Assembly (NCBI RefSeq): GCF_010093385.1
Contig: NZ_PDWV01000016.1
Location: forward strand, 1 to 64,000
DNA length: 64,000 nucleotides
Origin: Pseudoxanthomonas mexicana
Lineage (GTDB): Bacteria; Pseudomonadota; Gammaproteobacteria; Xanthomonadales; Xanthomonadaceae
Direction: 5' to 3'
The notes under the pieces were generated by a model. It was not told the origin of the DNA. It made no database searches and saw nothing but the letters and a program-made list of their open reading frames with translations. This document shows positions 36,725 to 45,292 of this stretch, piece after piece (within the stretch, counting starts at the first letter, position 1; each line of letters begins with the position of its first letter). The translations under genes and the position numbers were made by a program.

Positions 36725-37129
36725 CTGTGCACTACCCTTTCCGGTCCAGACAAAAGAATGCCGACGAGGCTTCTCTCATCGGCGTGTTTGGACAGGATCG
36801 TTAAGCGGCAATCTATGCTGATGCGAAGAAACGGTAAGTGCGCGTGGGGCTTTGCCCCCCCCTACTGATACCCACTAGCAGCTTCTGCTCCCTTCAGCTG
36901 ATCTACCAACACTCAACATGCCTGTCTCATACAGGTAGGACTGATGACGTAAAGATTTACACGACCGGTCTGGGATCATTCCGTGGCGAGGCTGCAGTAA
37001 CGACAAGGGCGCGTGGGCGTAGCATGTACTCGGAGCCGGCGTGGGACGATGCCGATATGCTCTGAAAAAAGAAATTGGATCGCACATGAAGGAAGGGGAG
37101 CCAGCGGCTCCCCTTCCTTACCTAACGAC
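36725..37129. other. Intergenic region upstream of the relaxase, possible oriT
   Basis: 405 bases without a convincing gene. GCCGACGAG (36,760-36,768) and CTCATCGGC (36,775-36,783) form an inverted repeat with one mismatch and a six-base loop, 36 bases before the relaxase start, where an oriT would be expected. A run of eight C lies at about 36,855-36,862. No nic site was identified. Confidence 0.3.
37089..37119. terminator. Long hairpin after the lipoprotein operon
   Basis: AAGGAAGGGGAGCC and GGCTCCCCTTCCTT form a perfect 14-base stem around AGC, ten bases beyond the stop of the minus-strand lipoprotein gene. No T-run follows directly on either strand, so it may end transcription inefficiently or protect the mRNA end. 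Confidence 0.5.
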
Positions 37130-37786
37130 TCAACGGCAGCGGGCAATGCCGTATTGTTCCCAACGACAGTTTGCTTCTCGCCAGGCCTGCATGGCTTGTG
37201 ACACGTGCCCGAGCACGTTGCCATCATCGTCCACACACACGATGCCGCAGGTCATACCTCCATGCAGGACATGAAGATTGCGGATCACCGTGGTGTGGGC
37301 CTGCAGGTAGGCCTCGTCTACCACCTCCCCGCTAGCCAGCGCGCATTCGGCGTGATCAGGATAGAAGCTGCAGTTCGCCGGGTAGACCGGATATCCATTG
37401 GCGCTTACCTGTGTTGGAACGCCCACGAGGCGGCCTGGATTGCCTGTGCGCGCTGCAGCCTGAACCTCCAGCAGATGGGCTTGGTACTCAGGCCCGTCTG
37501 GCGGGAGATCGGTAGACGCCATGACTAAGCGTTCGTCGGCCGCCTCCGAAGGAGCATCTGACCACTCAGCGACTCCATCCGGCCCCTCCTCCGGGGCGAC
37601 CGATACGTCATTGGCTGATACCGGCTCGCCGATGATGGTCGTTTGGCTTGCAGGTGCACTCTCCTGCTTGCGTTCGGCCGGCATCCCCAGACTGGCTCCA
37701 AGCTGGTCACATCCTGTGAGCAAAGCCAGCAGTACTGCGGTGACGCATATCACACACAGAAAGCTACGAACGCCCTTCCTCGTCAT
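37130..37786 (-). CDS. Cysteine-rich lipoprotein of unknown function
   Basis: 218 residues. The lipobox ALLTGC is followed by a Ser/Pro/Glu-rich linker (about 40-105) and a small domain with repeated cysteines (ANCSFYPDHAECAL, GMTCGIVCVDD, EANCRWEQYG, ARC). The cysteines suggest an exported disulphide-bonded domain. The ATG overlaps the stop of the membrane-protein gene upstream by four bases. It resembles the envelope genes at 25,036-29,108 in style but not in visible sequence. Confidence 0.6.
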   Translation of the reverse strand: MTRKGVRSFLCVICVTAVLLALLTGCDQLGASLGMPAERKQESAPASQTTIIGEPVSANDVSVAPEEGPDGVAEWSDAPSEAADERLVMASTDLPPDGPEYQAHLLEVQAAARTGNPGRLVGVPTQVSANGYPVYPANCSFYPDHAECALASGEVVDEAYLQAHTTVIRNLHVLHGGMTCGIVCVDDDGNVLGHVSQAMQAWREANCRWEQYGIARCR

Positions 37787-38136
37787 CCCAGATCTCCGCC
37801 CGGCAAGCCGGGAACCACTTTCTCCTGCACTACCGTGATCTGACGGGCCTTGATCTGACCGGACAGCAGGGGGCTGAGCACCATGTACACCAGAATGACC
37901 AATGCCGACAGCCACGCCTCGATGGCGATCGTCCAGAAGAAGAGGAAGACGTGCAGGCCCCAGAACAGGATCGGCGACAGCACTCCAATAGCCTTGCGCA
38001 GCTTGATCCGGTTGACCACCACATTGTTCTGAAAGTACGGCAGTGGGAAGCGACCGTTCTTGAGGCTCAGGTAGGCCCGCAAGCTCACGGGGATGATGAA
38101 GAAGATCAGTGCAAGTGTGTAGATGAAAACGCCCAT
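37783..38136 (-). CDS. Small membrane protein of unknown function
   Basis: 117 residues. Membrane segments lie at about 4-22, 50-72 and 74-92 (YTLALIFFIIPVSL, ILFWGLHVFLFFWTIAI, LSALVILVYMVLSPLL). The basic stretch VNRIKLRKAI lies between the first two. AAAGGAG before the ATG is a good ribosome site. It is translationally coupled to the following lipoprotein gene. Not recognised. Confidence 0.6.
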   Translation of the reverse strand: MGVFIYTLALIFFIIPVSLRAYLSLKNGRFPLPYFQNNVVVNRIKLRKAIGVLSPILFWGLHVFLFFWTIAIEAWLSALVILVYMVLSPLLSGQIKARQITVVQEKVVPGLPGGDLG

Positions 38137-38180
38137 TTGAATGTTGCTCCTTTGTTGAATGGGTAGTGGTAGGGAATGCG

Positions 38181-38582
38181 TCAGAAGCCCATGGCGTAGC
38201 CAAGGATCGGGTTGAGCATCTTGTTCTGGTACTCGATCAGGGTTTGCCCACTTGCCTGGTCGGTATCGATGCGGTAGGTGAAGTCGACCGACCGCTCGCG
38301 GTCGTGGTAGACGTAGGTGATACGGGCATCGCACTGATAGCTGTCGATGGCCTCGTCGTAGTCCAACGTGCGGATGTTGGAGATCTCGTAGGTATCCAAG
38401 ATCCCCATGAACTCCTCTGCGGTTCCCCGTTGAGTCTGTGGGGCGTACTTCTCCACCTCGGCCTCAATGGCCTCGTCCAGCACGGACAACGTGTCCGTGT
38501 CGCCGCAGTCGGGTGTGCCGCCTGCACATCCGGCCAAGAGAGCAGATGCCAGCAACGCGCTGGCTAACGTCATTTTCCTCAT
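38181..38582 (-). CDS. Small lipoprotein of unknown function
   Basis: 133 residues. A clear lipoprotein signal ends in LLAGC. The mature domain is acidic and probably alpha/beta (TLSVLDEAIEAEVEKYAP, RITYVYHDRERSVDFTYRID), resembling small periplasmic DUF-type domains. First gene of the minus-strand trio and divergent from the XRE regulator gene, whose promoter region it shares. Confidence 0.6.
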   Translation of the reverse strand: MRKMTLASALLASALLAGCAGGTPDCGDTDTLSVLDEAIEAEVEKYAPQTQRGTAEEFMGILDTYEISNIRTLDYDEAIDSYQCDARITYVYHDRERSVDFTYRIDTDQASGQTLIEYQNKMLNPILGYAMGF

Positions 38583-38662
38583 GTTGTTCCCCGTTTTGGC
38601 TGACTCAGTAGTCAGCTCTAGTGACCGTGTGGTGCTGGCCCAACCGCCCCCTTATGCTAATC

Positions 38663-38690
38663 GTAGTATGTCGAATAGTAGTATTCAAAC
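38663..38690. promoter_or_regulatory. GTAGTAT repeats, possible XRE operator
   Basis: GTAGTATGT (38,663-38,671) and GTAGTATTCAAAC (38,678-38,690) lie 15-43 bases before the XRE start and within the divergent promoter region. The same GTAGTATGT and TTCAAAC words recur at 40,764-40,788. Autoregulation by the XRE protein is inference. Confidence 0.4.
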
Positions 38691-38705
38691 CGAGACCATC
38701 CCTCG

Positions 38706-38930
38706 ATGGCTCGGGCGGCTCACGAAATTCGGTTGGTTACTGTCTTTGCCGGCAATGTTCGGCGGCTGAGAAAAGAACGTGGACTGTCTCAGGAGGACTT
38801 AGCTGAGGCGGCTGGAGTCCATCGGACTTACATCGGCATGATCGAGCGCGGCGAGAAGAACGTGACGATCTACAACATCGAGCGCATCGCTGCGGCGCTC
38901 AAAGTGCGCCCCGGGTCACTCTTGGACTAA
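38706..38930 (+). CDS. XRE-family helix-turn-helix regulator
   Basis: A 74-residue single-domain Cro/C1-type protein: NVRRLRKERGLSQEDLAEAAG, VHRTYIGMIERGEKNVTI and RIAAALKVRPGSLL match the five-helix fold. This compact form is typical of C-proteins of restriction systems and of regulators of mobile elements. The start has no clear ribosome site. Repeats just upstream suggest autoregulation. Confidence 0.85.
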   Translation: MARAAHEIRLVTVFAGNVRRLRKERGLSQEDLAEAAGVHRTYIGMIERGEKNVTIYNIERIAAALKVRPGSLLD

Positions 38931-38970
38931 CGGCGCAGAGCCGCCCCTCACTTTGCGATCCGGCAGCGAA

Positions 38971-38996
38971 CAGCCCCGGCAACCATGCCGGGGCTG
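38971..38996. terminator. Hairpin between convergent XRE and RadC-like genes
   Basis: CAGCCCCGGCA and TGCCGGGGCTG form a perfect 11-base stem with a four-base loop, placed between two convergent genes. No long T-run follows, but it could serve both directions. Confidence 0.55.
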
Positions 38997-39025
38997 CATT
39001 GTTGCTCGCTACCTGGGCCGCCTCC

Positions 39026-39508
39026 CTACACCCATTCCCGGGGAGCCATTGAAGCCACTCCATTGGCGGTGACCACGAAGTGATCCAGCAACCGGATCTC
39101 CACGAGCCGAAGCGCACTCTTGAGCTGCGTGGTGACGGCCCGATCCGCCGCTGATGGTTCCACGTTTCCACTAGGATGGTTGTGGGCCATCAGCACCGAT
39201 ACCGCATTCAGAGCCAGCGCGCGCTGGACTATGACGCGCGGACGCACTTCGGCACCGTCCACCGACCCAGAGAACAAGCGCTCCACCGCGATGAGCCGAT
39301 GCTGGCTGTCGAGGAAGGCCACCTCCAGGTGCTCTCGCGTTTCTCCGCCGAGCCGCAGCCGGAAGAACGCTTCGCACGTGGTTACGTCACCTAGTGCCTG
39401 CCCAGGGGTGCCGGCTCTCCGTTCCAGAATACGCAGCGCCCGAGCGATGGCCCGGTCGTCCCGGATCTGGAGAGTCTCCTCTGACAAGAGCCTCCGGCTA
39501 TCGGCCAC
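39026..39508 (-). CDS. RadC-like JAB-domain protein
   Basis: 160 residues from a GTG at 39,508 with GAGGAG upstream. The C-terminal 120 residues form the RadC JAB/MPN domain with the metal motif MAHNHPSGNVEPSAAD. The N-terminal helix-hairpin-helix of chromosomal RadC is absent, as in the RadC-like proteins common on plasmids and integrative elements. Their function is unsettled. It follows the DUF932 gene by 26 bases on the same strand. Confidence 0.85.
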   Translation of the reverse strand: MADSRRLLSEETLQIRDDRAIARALRILERRAGTPGQALGDVTTCEAFFRLRLGGETREHLEVAFLDSQHRLIAVERLFSGSVDGAEVRPRVIVQRALALNAVSVLMAHNHPSGNVEPSAADRAVTTQLKSALRLVEIRLLDHFVVTANGVASMAPREWV

Positions 39509-39534
39509 CGCAACTCCTCGTGAGCGTACCGCCC

Positions 39535-40488
39535 TCACGCGACCAGCCCCATCACTTCCTCCCACGCGCGCTGCTTGATCCGAGCACCCTCTCCGAACCA
39601 TGCCGCATCCCGTCGATGGTCATCGCTCCGCGCCCGCCGATGATGGTCGACGTACTCGGTGATGCCGTTGAGCAACCCCCAGGCCGTCCCCCGACTGGAA
39701 GCCAGCTGGGAACCTCGGCCTCCCCCTCCATACAGCGCGCGCACGCCGGCGACAGCATGCTCGTTGACCACAGGAGCCGCGTTGGGAACGGCATAGGTCA
39801 GGACACGGCGCAGCAGGGCTTCTGCCGTATCCGGGTCCACGGGCCGAGCGCAGAGCACCTTCATCCGCTCCACGAACCCATCCCATGCTGCAACGGTGAT
39901 CCCGAGTTGGCGCTTGACCTGAGTCGCGTCGAACTGACTCCGATGGGGCACCTTGATGGCCCCCTCCCCTTGGCCCACCGCAACCGCTAGGGTGTTGTTG
40001 CAGACCACCCGGACCGAGGTGAACTGGGCAGTGGTGGCCAATGTCCCATCGCAAGCCGTGGCCAGCAGCAAGTAGCCATCTACCCGATCCCGGCCCCGGA
40101 GCAAAGTGCTCTGCCCGGTCCTGGCCAGTGCCCAGAACTTCCGTCCTTCCCTCAGGACCCCGGCCGTCTCCAACTCGAACCCGTTGTCAGCTGTAAGGTC
40201 CCGGTAAAACTCCAGGATCTCGCCCGGCTGGACGACCTGGAAGCGCCTGGAGACCACGGCCAGCGGGGCCTTGGTGTCGGAGCGATACAGGACCTTGTTC
40301 TCGGGAAAGGCATTGATGGCCCCGATGTTGTGGCTGCCGGTGACGTATCGGACCTCGGCCTCTTCGATCTGCCAGTCCATGCCGGCTTGCTGCTTCCAGA
40401 CCTCGATCGGCTGCTGCCGGGCGAGCTTGTTGCCCAGCCCATGCCAGGGCTTCTGGCCCACGTAGGCCATGGTTTCAACCAGGTGCAT
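39535..40488 (-). CDS. DUF932 plasmid/phage-like protein
   Basis: 317 residues from the ATG at 40,488, chosen for AAGGA eight bases upstream (an ATG at 40,494 is too close). MAYVGQKPWHGLGNKL at the N-terminus, YRSDTKAPLAVVSRRFQVVQP, and TSVRVVCNNTLAVAV are the signature phrases of DUF932 (TIGR03299-like) proteins, which travel with plasmids and integrative elements next to RadC-like genes. Molecular function is unknown. Confidence 0.85.
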   Translation of the reverse strand: MHLVETMAYVGQKPWHGLGNKLARQQPIEVWKQQAGMDWQIEEAEVRYVTGSHNIGAINAFPENKVLYRSDTKAPLAVVSRRFQVVQPGEILEFYRDLTADNGFELETAGVLREGRKFWALARTGQSTLLRGRDRVDGYLLLATACDGTLATTAQFTSVRVVCNNTLAVAVGQGEGAIKVPHRSQFDATQVKRQLGITVAAWDGFVERMKVLCARPVDPDTAEALLRRVLTYAVPNAAPVVNEHAVAGVRALYGGGGRGSQLASSRGTAWGLLNGITEYVDHHRRARSDDHRRDAAWFGEGARIKQRAWEEVMGLVA

Positions 40489-40520
40489 TGTCATTTCCTT
40501 GTAAGTGGGCGGCATAAACG

Positions 40521-40549
40521 CACAAGGCCCGGACGAGCCGGGCCTTGTG
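40521..40549 (-). terminator. Hairpin between the micro-ORF and DUF932 gene
   Basis: CACAAGGCCCGG and CCGGGCCTTGTG form a perfect 12-base stem with a five-base loop. On the minus strand it lies between the 41-residue ORF and the DUF932 gene and could end the shorter transcript. Confidence 0.5.
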
Positions 40550-40574
40550 AGGGATGCCAGTAAAAGGGGACGGA

Positions 40575-40700
40575 TTAGGGATCAAGGAAATCACCGCAGT
40601 TGCCGCACGTGGTGGCGGCAGTGCATTTGACGATGCCGGCCATCACGGCCGTGGCGACCACCATGATGCAGTAGATCAACTCGACCTTGTTTTTCATCAT
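40575..40700 (-). CDS. Possible 41-residue membrane/exported microprotein
   Basis: ATG ATG at 40,700 opens a 41-codon frame ending in TAA. It has one hydrophobic segment (ELIYCIMVVATAVMAGIV), then a cysteine-rich end (KCTAATTCGNCGDFLDP) that includes a CxxC. The ribosome site is weak. A perfect inverted repeat at 40,764-40,788 sits upstream and a hairpin follows, so the unit has its own signals. Could be a small element-encoded envelope peptide; not recognised. Confidence 0.4.
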   Translation of the reverse strand: MMKNKVELIYCIMVVATAVMAGIVKCTAATTCGNCGDFLDP

Positions 40701-40763
40701 TGCGAACGTCTCGGATGAGCACTTCGTTGCGGAGTGCCGGACGCGAAGCCAGTTAGCTCCAAC

Positions 40764-40788
40764 TTCAAACAGGTAGTATGTGTTTGAA
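40764..40788. promoter_or_regulatory. Inverted repeat, operator-like
   Basis: TTCAAACA (40,764-40,771) and TGTTTGAA (40,781-40,788) are perfect complements around GGTAGTATG. The contained GTAGTATGT and TTCAAAC also occur upstream of the XRE gene at 38,663-38,690. It lies 64 bases before the microprotein start. Confidence 0.5.
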
Positions 40789-41258
40789 AAATATTTGCTT
40801 GACCATGCTAACTCTGCGTATACCCGTTTGACCCGGGCGCTCCCTACTTCCAGATCGTTCGCAGAAAGCCGAGTGAATGTGCCGGCAAGAACGCCAGCAA
40901 ATCACCCGAATGGCTGATCCTGATTGCTGACCATTCATCTTGCTGCATCAGGCGCCTCTGTACGCGAACAATCCCGCTGCTAGCGCACCATATGCCGATG
41001 CGCAACGCGCGCTATCGCGCAGATCCTCGTGCGTGGCGACTCATGGCCTGGGTGGAGATCGCCCGACTAGATTCTGGCTTGGCTTCGCCCGCGCTTCGTG
41101 TCTTCGAGAAGCATGGACATGGGCGCGAGCTGACCGTCTCATCCCCCCGATTCACTTGATACTTCCCAGCCTGCCCACCGGCTTCGGGGGCGGGCCTATG
41201 GCTATTGCAGTCAGACCCAGGAAGACCAGTTCGGCCCAACGGGACGACGCGAAGCCGA
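40789..41258. other. Intergenic region, no gene recognised
   Basis: 470 bases between the operator-like repeat and the nuclease-like gene. The plus-strand frame at 40,940-41,365 lacks natural composition and overlaps that gene, so it is not called. Confidence 0.35.
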
Positions 41259-42068
41259 CTAGGGAGCTCCGTCCTTCACAAACCTTCCTTTCTCTAGAGA
41301 AGAGTCATCTGTCAGCTCAAGTATCTCTTCAGTCAGAAGGTCCCACATGCGGTCCAACGACATAGGCAAGGCCCTTGTCGGAATCCTGAAGTGATGAGAA
41401 AAAACCAGGAGCAGGTGTTCCTTCCAAGCGAAGGATGAGTTGGCATGCAGGCCCATAAGACTCAGTAGTTCATCCGGCCCCTTTGCCTTGATGAAGCCTG
41501 CGATAGGGGCATCGACCCTTTCGGTTCCGATGCCACGCCTTGCTTCCGCGATGCACTTGTCTACAGCCTTTCTGCTCGCCGGGTGCTTCCGCGAGATCAC
41601 TCCGCAGTGGAACGCTGAAAGAACAAATACATCGGTATAGGAGTACTCAACCTCTAGCTTTCCATTAACATCCTTGAAGCGCATGAGGATGACGCCACCT
41701 TCGCTTCCCTCACCCGCGGGAGAGCCTCCAAATCCAAGCTGCTCTCCTAGATACCAACCAGGCCTTAGGATCTTCTTGTGAATCTCCCAGGAGGCTGTGG
41801 AAGCCGAAGCCGAGACTGATTTGACCTGGATCTTCCGCAGACTGTCTTGATCATCGAAGATGACGTCGAAGCCATCTCGATCTACGTCGTCAAAGTAGGA
41901 GTTGAGGTAGTAACCTCTCCTGGCAGCCGCCAGCTTTAAGTCGTAGGAGAGCTTGCTCATCAGAATTGCTTCGCGTGCATGCGAGTGATTTGGCTCGTCC
42001 AAGAACGCCTCAAGCTCTGTCTTCTTATTTCCCATGTCCAATCCCACAAGGTTGCCTGCTTCCAGCAT
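41259..42068 (-). CDS. Putative PD-(D/E)XK-like nuclease
   Basis: 269 residues from the ATG at 42,068; an ATG at 42,035 is also possible. The N-terminal 90 residues follow the restriction-endonuclease-like pattern: a helix with Glu33 (AREAILMSKLSYDLKLAAARRG), then RDGFDVIFDD with Asp68, then KIQVKS with Gln81-x-Lys83. A Gln in place of the usual Glu of (D/E)xK is known in several families of this fold. The C-terminal half is unrecognised. It is divergent from the TerB/helicase operon, 194 bases away, and could supply its nuclease. Function is inference. Confidence 0.5.
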   Translation of the reverse strand: MLEAGNLVGLDMGNKKTELEAFLDEPNHSHAREAILMSKLSYDLKLAAARRGYYLNSYFDDVDRDGFDVIFDDQDSLRKIQVKSVSASASTASWEIHKKILRPGWYLGEQLGFGGSPAGEGSEGGVILMRFKDVNGKLEVEYSYTDVFVLSAFHCGVISRKHPASRKAVDKCIAEARRGIGTERVDAPIAGFIKAKGPDELLSLMGLHANSSFAWKEHLLLVFSHHFRIPTRALPMSLDRMWDLLTEEILELTDDSSLEKGRFVKDGAP

Positions 42069-42262
42069 GCCCTAGCTCGACCTCAATCGCTGGGTACGAG
42101 ACGCCACCAAAACACCTGACCGGGTGTCGATTCGGGGGGGAGCCTCTCTTCCAGCCCCAAGGAGACCAACACTAGCTTGATCGTCCAACTCAACCAGGGC
42201 GAGCTGGGTGTAAAGTAAAAAGGGGGGGGAGATTTCCGGCTAAGGGATAGCAGGAGCCTAAG

Positions 42263-45200
42263 ATGGGGGGTCGCAAGGGAAATGGGGGCGGTATCGGCGC
42301 ATTGTTGCTGGGCGCCTTGGTGGTCATTCTGTTGATCCCCAAAGAGGTCTGGATTGCGCTGTTCTGGGTTGCCGTAGTGTCGCTTTTGGGTTGGGTTGGC
42401 TGGCGCCTGTTCCGCCACTGGCAGTCAGTCAAGCACGCCTCGGTATTGCCTCCTCCACCCGAGGACCCGGGTAAGACCCTAGCGGAAATCCTGAGTGAGT
42501 CATCGGCAGCTAGTCCCGCGGCGACACGGCACGTGGTTGGACCTGTCCCCGTCCCGCAGACTTCTGCTCCGCCTCCCCCCTCGAAGCTGGCAATTACGCC
42601 GCAAGCTGCCGAGCCCAGCCGGCCCGTCCCAGCGCACGAGCCCGTCCCCATCCGGACGACTTCACGGTCTGGCGATTGGGCCGACAATCGGGACACACTT
42701 GCCGCAGCTAACCGTGCACGCACAGACGAACTCCGCGCCAAGATTGCCGCGAGTGAAGCAAATCACAAGTCCCGGACGACTCAGCCTCCTGTAGCAGAAT
42801 TCGTACAGTCGCCCATCGTTGCCGATCCAACGCTGGATGCTGCACCTAGCGTGAGCTTGCAGCAAACATCCTGGGAGATTGAACGAGATCATGTTGCCAG
42901 CGAAAATCGCCAACGCGCCGAGAAGCTGCGAGCGAAGTTTCCAGATGTCCGCACCGTGTCGGAGGAATCAATAAGACTTTCGCCCGTGCCCAAGCCGGAC
43001 GAAGGCGCCCGAAAGGCATTGGAGCCAGCCGGCTTTGTTCCGGCGGTGACGCAGGCACCCTCCCCTCCTCCCCTGCCCTCAAGACCCGTTGAGCCGCCAC
43101 CGACCAGAAGCCACGTCGCGGACCCTGTCGCTCCAGCCGCAGTTCCTTCCAGCCGTCCTGTTCCTGTGCAAGATCCCGTCCCGGTTCGCACGACCTCACC
43201 GTTGCGTGCACTGGTCGACCTGGCCAGCCCCATCCGGCAGCCGGTGCCGCCACGCTGGGTACCTTTTGGCGAGACGGTTTCCATCCGTGGACAAGAAGTT
43301 GCCGGTGGCGGCTTCTACCTTGGCACACCGCGTAGCTACCAAGATGGCCGCTTGGCCGCGATTGATCCGACCCTACCCTTTTCGGGATTGGCAGATTGGC
43401 GTGGTGAAGGACTGGGTTACTGGCCAAGGTATGCCGCGCTCAATGATCGCGAGCGTGGGACCTTCCTGGCATTTCTGAACTCAGAGCGCCGAGCAGCTAC
43501 CGTCGGGATCGGCTACGTGTTCCTGTACTTCTACGGTCTTGAGTACCGTCTGCTGCGCGGACTGGCCGCCGGCGAGGATGGACGAGCCGAAGGCCTGCAA
43601 ATCCTGGAAGAAGTGGCGCGCCTGCAACTGCACTATGGCAGCCAAAGTTCATTCGGTCCTTACAGCCAGAAACTCTTGGCAGTGGGACGCTTCAAGTTAG
43701 GAGTGCCTGATGAGGTCACGGACCCGACCAACGACTGGGGTTTGGCCCAACACATCCAAGCAGCCCAAATGGTCGCGCGCCACCAGGCACTGAGTGCGGA
43801 TCTGGCCTTCGCTTGGGCTCAGGCACTGACCGATGAGGCACGGTCCACTACTTGGGACGTCGTTCGGCCGGAAATCAAAACCCGCTTTGGTCAACTGTAT
43901 GCGCAACGCTTTGGCGAGGGGCTGGTGGTCAAGCCCGGGCGCTCCAGACTCACCTTGAGCTATCGTTGGGCAGGTCCAGAGCTAGGCATGGAGACCATCC
44001 AGACGGACCTGCCGGATATCACCCGTAGCCAGGCTCCGATCCGTCCTCTCGTTGCGCTCGTTCAACAGGCCATGGGTGAGCTGGAGGCGCTGCGCCGGGT
44101 GCGACGTAGCAAGAGCGGCACGCCGATGGCGGAACTGGCGGCCATGCCCGATGCGCTGCGTGGTAGCCTGGTTCCCGCAACCTTCCGCGCCTTGGCATCA
44201 GAACTGGAAGGCCTGTTGGCGGACCAGCCCGTTGTCTGCCTTGCAACCTCGCGATTGATTGCTGGTTGCGGCATGGGCGCACCCGAACGACTGGGCAAGC
44301 GGGAAGCAACGTCCCTGATCCAGGCATTGGAGGCCTTGGGCTTTGCTATCGAGCCGGATGTGCGCTTTCACGGGCATCCGCCTGCGCTCGATGGACAGGT
44401 GGTGGTGTTCCGCCTACCGGAACATGCTGCGCGTACTCCCAGTGCAGCCTATGCCGCCGCATTGTTGATGCTTCAGGCCGCCCTCGCGGTGGCTGGACAA
44501 GGCAGCGAGATCATCCAGTCCGAACTTGATGTGGCGGTAGCGGCCATCGAGCGTCAGTTCGCGCTGCCGGAGAGCGAGCGGCGGCGCATCGAAGCCCACC
44601 TGCGGTGGCTGCAGCTCAACCCCATCACGTTGGCACGCCTTGAGAATCGAGTGCGTCTGCTGCCGGCATCCGAGCGCGAAGCTTTCGCGGGCGTGCTGCT
44701 GGAGATCGCGGCTGCTGATGGTCATGTCACCCCGGCCGAGGTGCGTGTGATCGAGCGCTTCTACCGGGCACTGGAGTTGGATCCTGCGCGGGTGCCAGCC
44801 GACCTTCACCATGCCAGTGTCGGCGGTCGTCCCAAGGCCAGCACAGGCGCTACCCTCAATGCCGATGTGATTGCCCAGAAGCTGGCAGAAACAGGACGAG
44901 TGCAATCAGTGCTGGCGCAGATCTTCAATGAGGCAGAAACACCGATGGCCGCGAGTGCACCCTCGCCCATACCGCCGGCGGCTCAAGCAGCAAGTCCTAC
45001 ACCTACCCCGTCCCAGCCGCAGGAGCTGTCGATCCCGGGCCTGGACGCAGAGCACATGACGCTTCTGCAGCACTTGTTGGGCGCGCCCGAAGACCAATGG
45101 TCCAGAAGTGACTTCGAAGCTGCGTGTGAGAGCCTGGATCTGTTGCCCGATGGCGCTGCGGAGATGCTCAACGAAGCGGCTTTCACGGTCGCTGGCGAGC

Positions 45201-45292
45201 CACTGTTGGACGGAGACGATCCGATGTACGTGAACGACTATGCGCGCGAGCAAATCGTGCAAATCCTGACCGATGAGAAGCCAAGCCCATGA
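42263..45292 (+). CDS. Membrane-anchored TerB-N/TerB/TerB-C protein
   Basis: 1,009 residues. Two N-terminal membrane segments (about 12-27 and 30-49) are followed by a Pro-rich linker to about residue 325 that contains an internal duplication (SRPVPAHEPVPIRTTS and SRPVPVQDPVPVRTTS; NRARTDELRAKIA and NRQRAEKLRAKFP). A TerB-N domain begins at about 330 (VAGGGFYLGTPRSYQDGRLAAIDP, YRLLRGL). A TerB-like acidic core is at about 810-845 (EIAAADGHVTPAEVRVIERFY), and a TerB-C-like end closes the protein. TerB domains are proposed metal-binding scaffolds. AGGAG precedes the ATG. The stop overlaps the next start by four bases. It probably tethers the partner ATPase and helicases to the inner membrane. 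Confidence 0.82.
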   Translation: MGGRKGNGGGIGALLLGALVVILLIPKEVWIALFWVAVVSLLGWVGWRLFRHWQSVKHASVLPPPPEDPGKTLAEILSESSAASPAATRHVVGPVPVPQTSAPPPPSKLAITPQAAEPSRPVPAHEPVPIRTTSRSGDWADNRDTLAAANRARTDELRAKIAASEANHKSRTTQPPVAEFVQSPIVADPTLDAAPSVSLQQTSWEIERDHVASENRQRAEKLRAKFPDVRTVSEESIRLSPVPKPDEGARKALEPAGFVPAVTQAPSPPPLPSRPVEPPPTRSHVADPVAPAAVPSSRPVPVQDPVPVRTTSPLRALVDLASPIRQPVPPRWVPFGETVSIRGQEVAGGGFYLGTPRSYQDGRLAAIDPTLPFSGLADWRGEGLGYWPRYAALNDRERGTFLAFLNSERRAATVGIGYVFLYFYGLEYRLLRGLAAGEDGRAEGLQILEEVARLQLHYGSQSSFGPYSQKLLAVGRFKLGVPDEVTDPTNDWGLAQHIQAAQMVARHQALSADLAFAWAQALTDEARSTTWDVVRPEIKTRFGQLYAQRFGEGLVVKPGRSRLTLSYRWAGPELGMETIQTDLPDITRSQAPIRPLVALVQQAMGELEALRRVRRSKSGTPMAELAAMPDALRGSLVPATFRALASELEGLLADQPVVCLATSRLIAGCGMGAPERLGKREATSLIQALEALGFAIEPDVRFHGHPPALDGQVVVFRLPEHAARTPSAAYAAALLMLQAALAVAGQGSEIIQSELDVAVAAIERQFALPESERRRIEAHLRWLQLNPITLARLENRVRLLPASEREAFAGVLLEIAAADGHVTPAEVRVIERFYRALELDPARVPADLHHASVGGRPKASTGATLNADVIAQKLAETGRVQSVLAQIFNEAETPMAASAPSPIPPAAQAASPTPTPSQPQELSIPGLDAEHMTLLQHLLGAPEDQWSRSDFEAACESLDLLPDGAAEMLNEAAFTVAGEPLLDGDDPMYVNDYAREQIVQILTDEKPSP

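Noticed and set aside
40940-41365. Plus-strand frame of 141 codons
   Set aside because: No motif, low-complexity composition, and it overlaps the better supported nuclease-like gene on the other strand.
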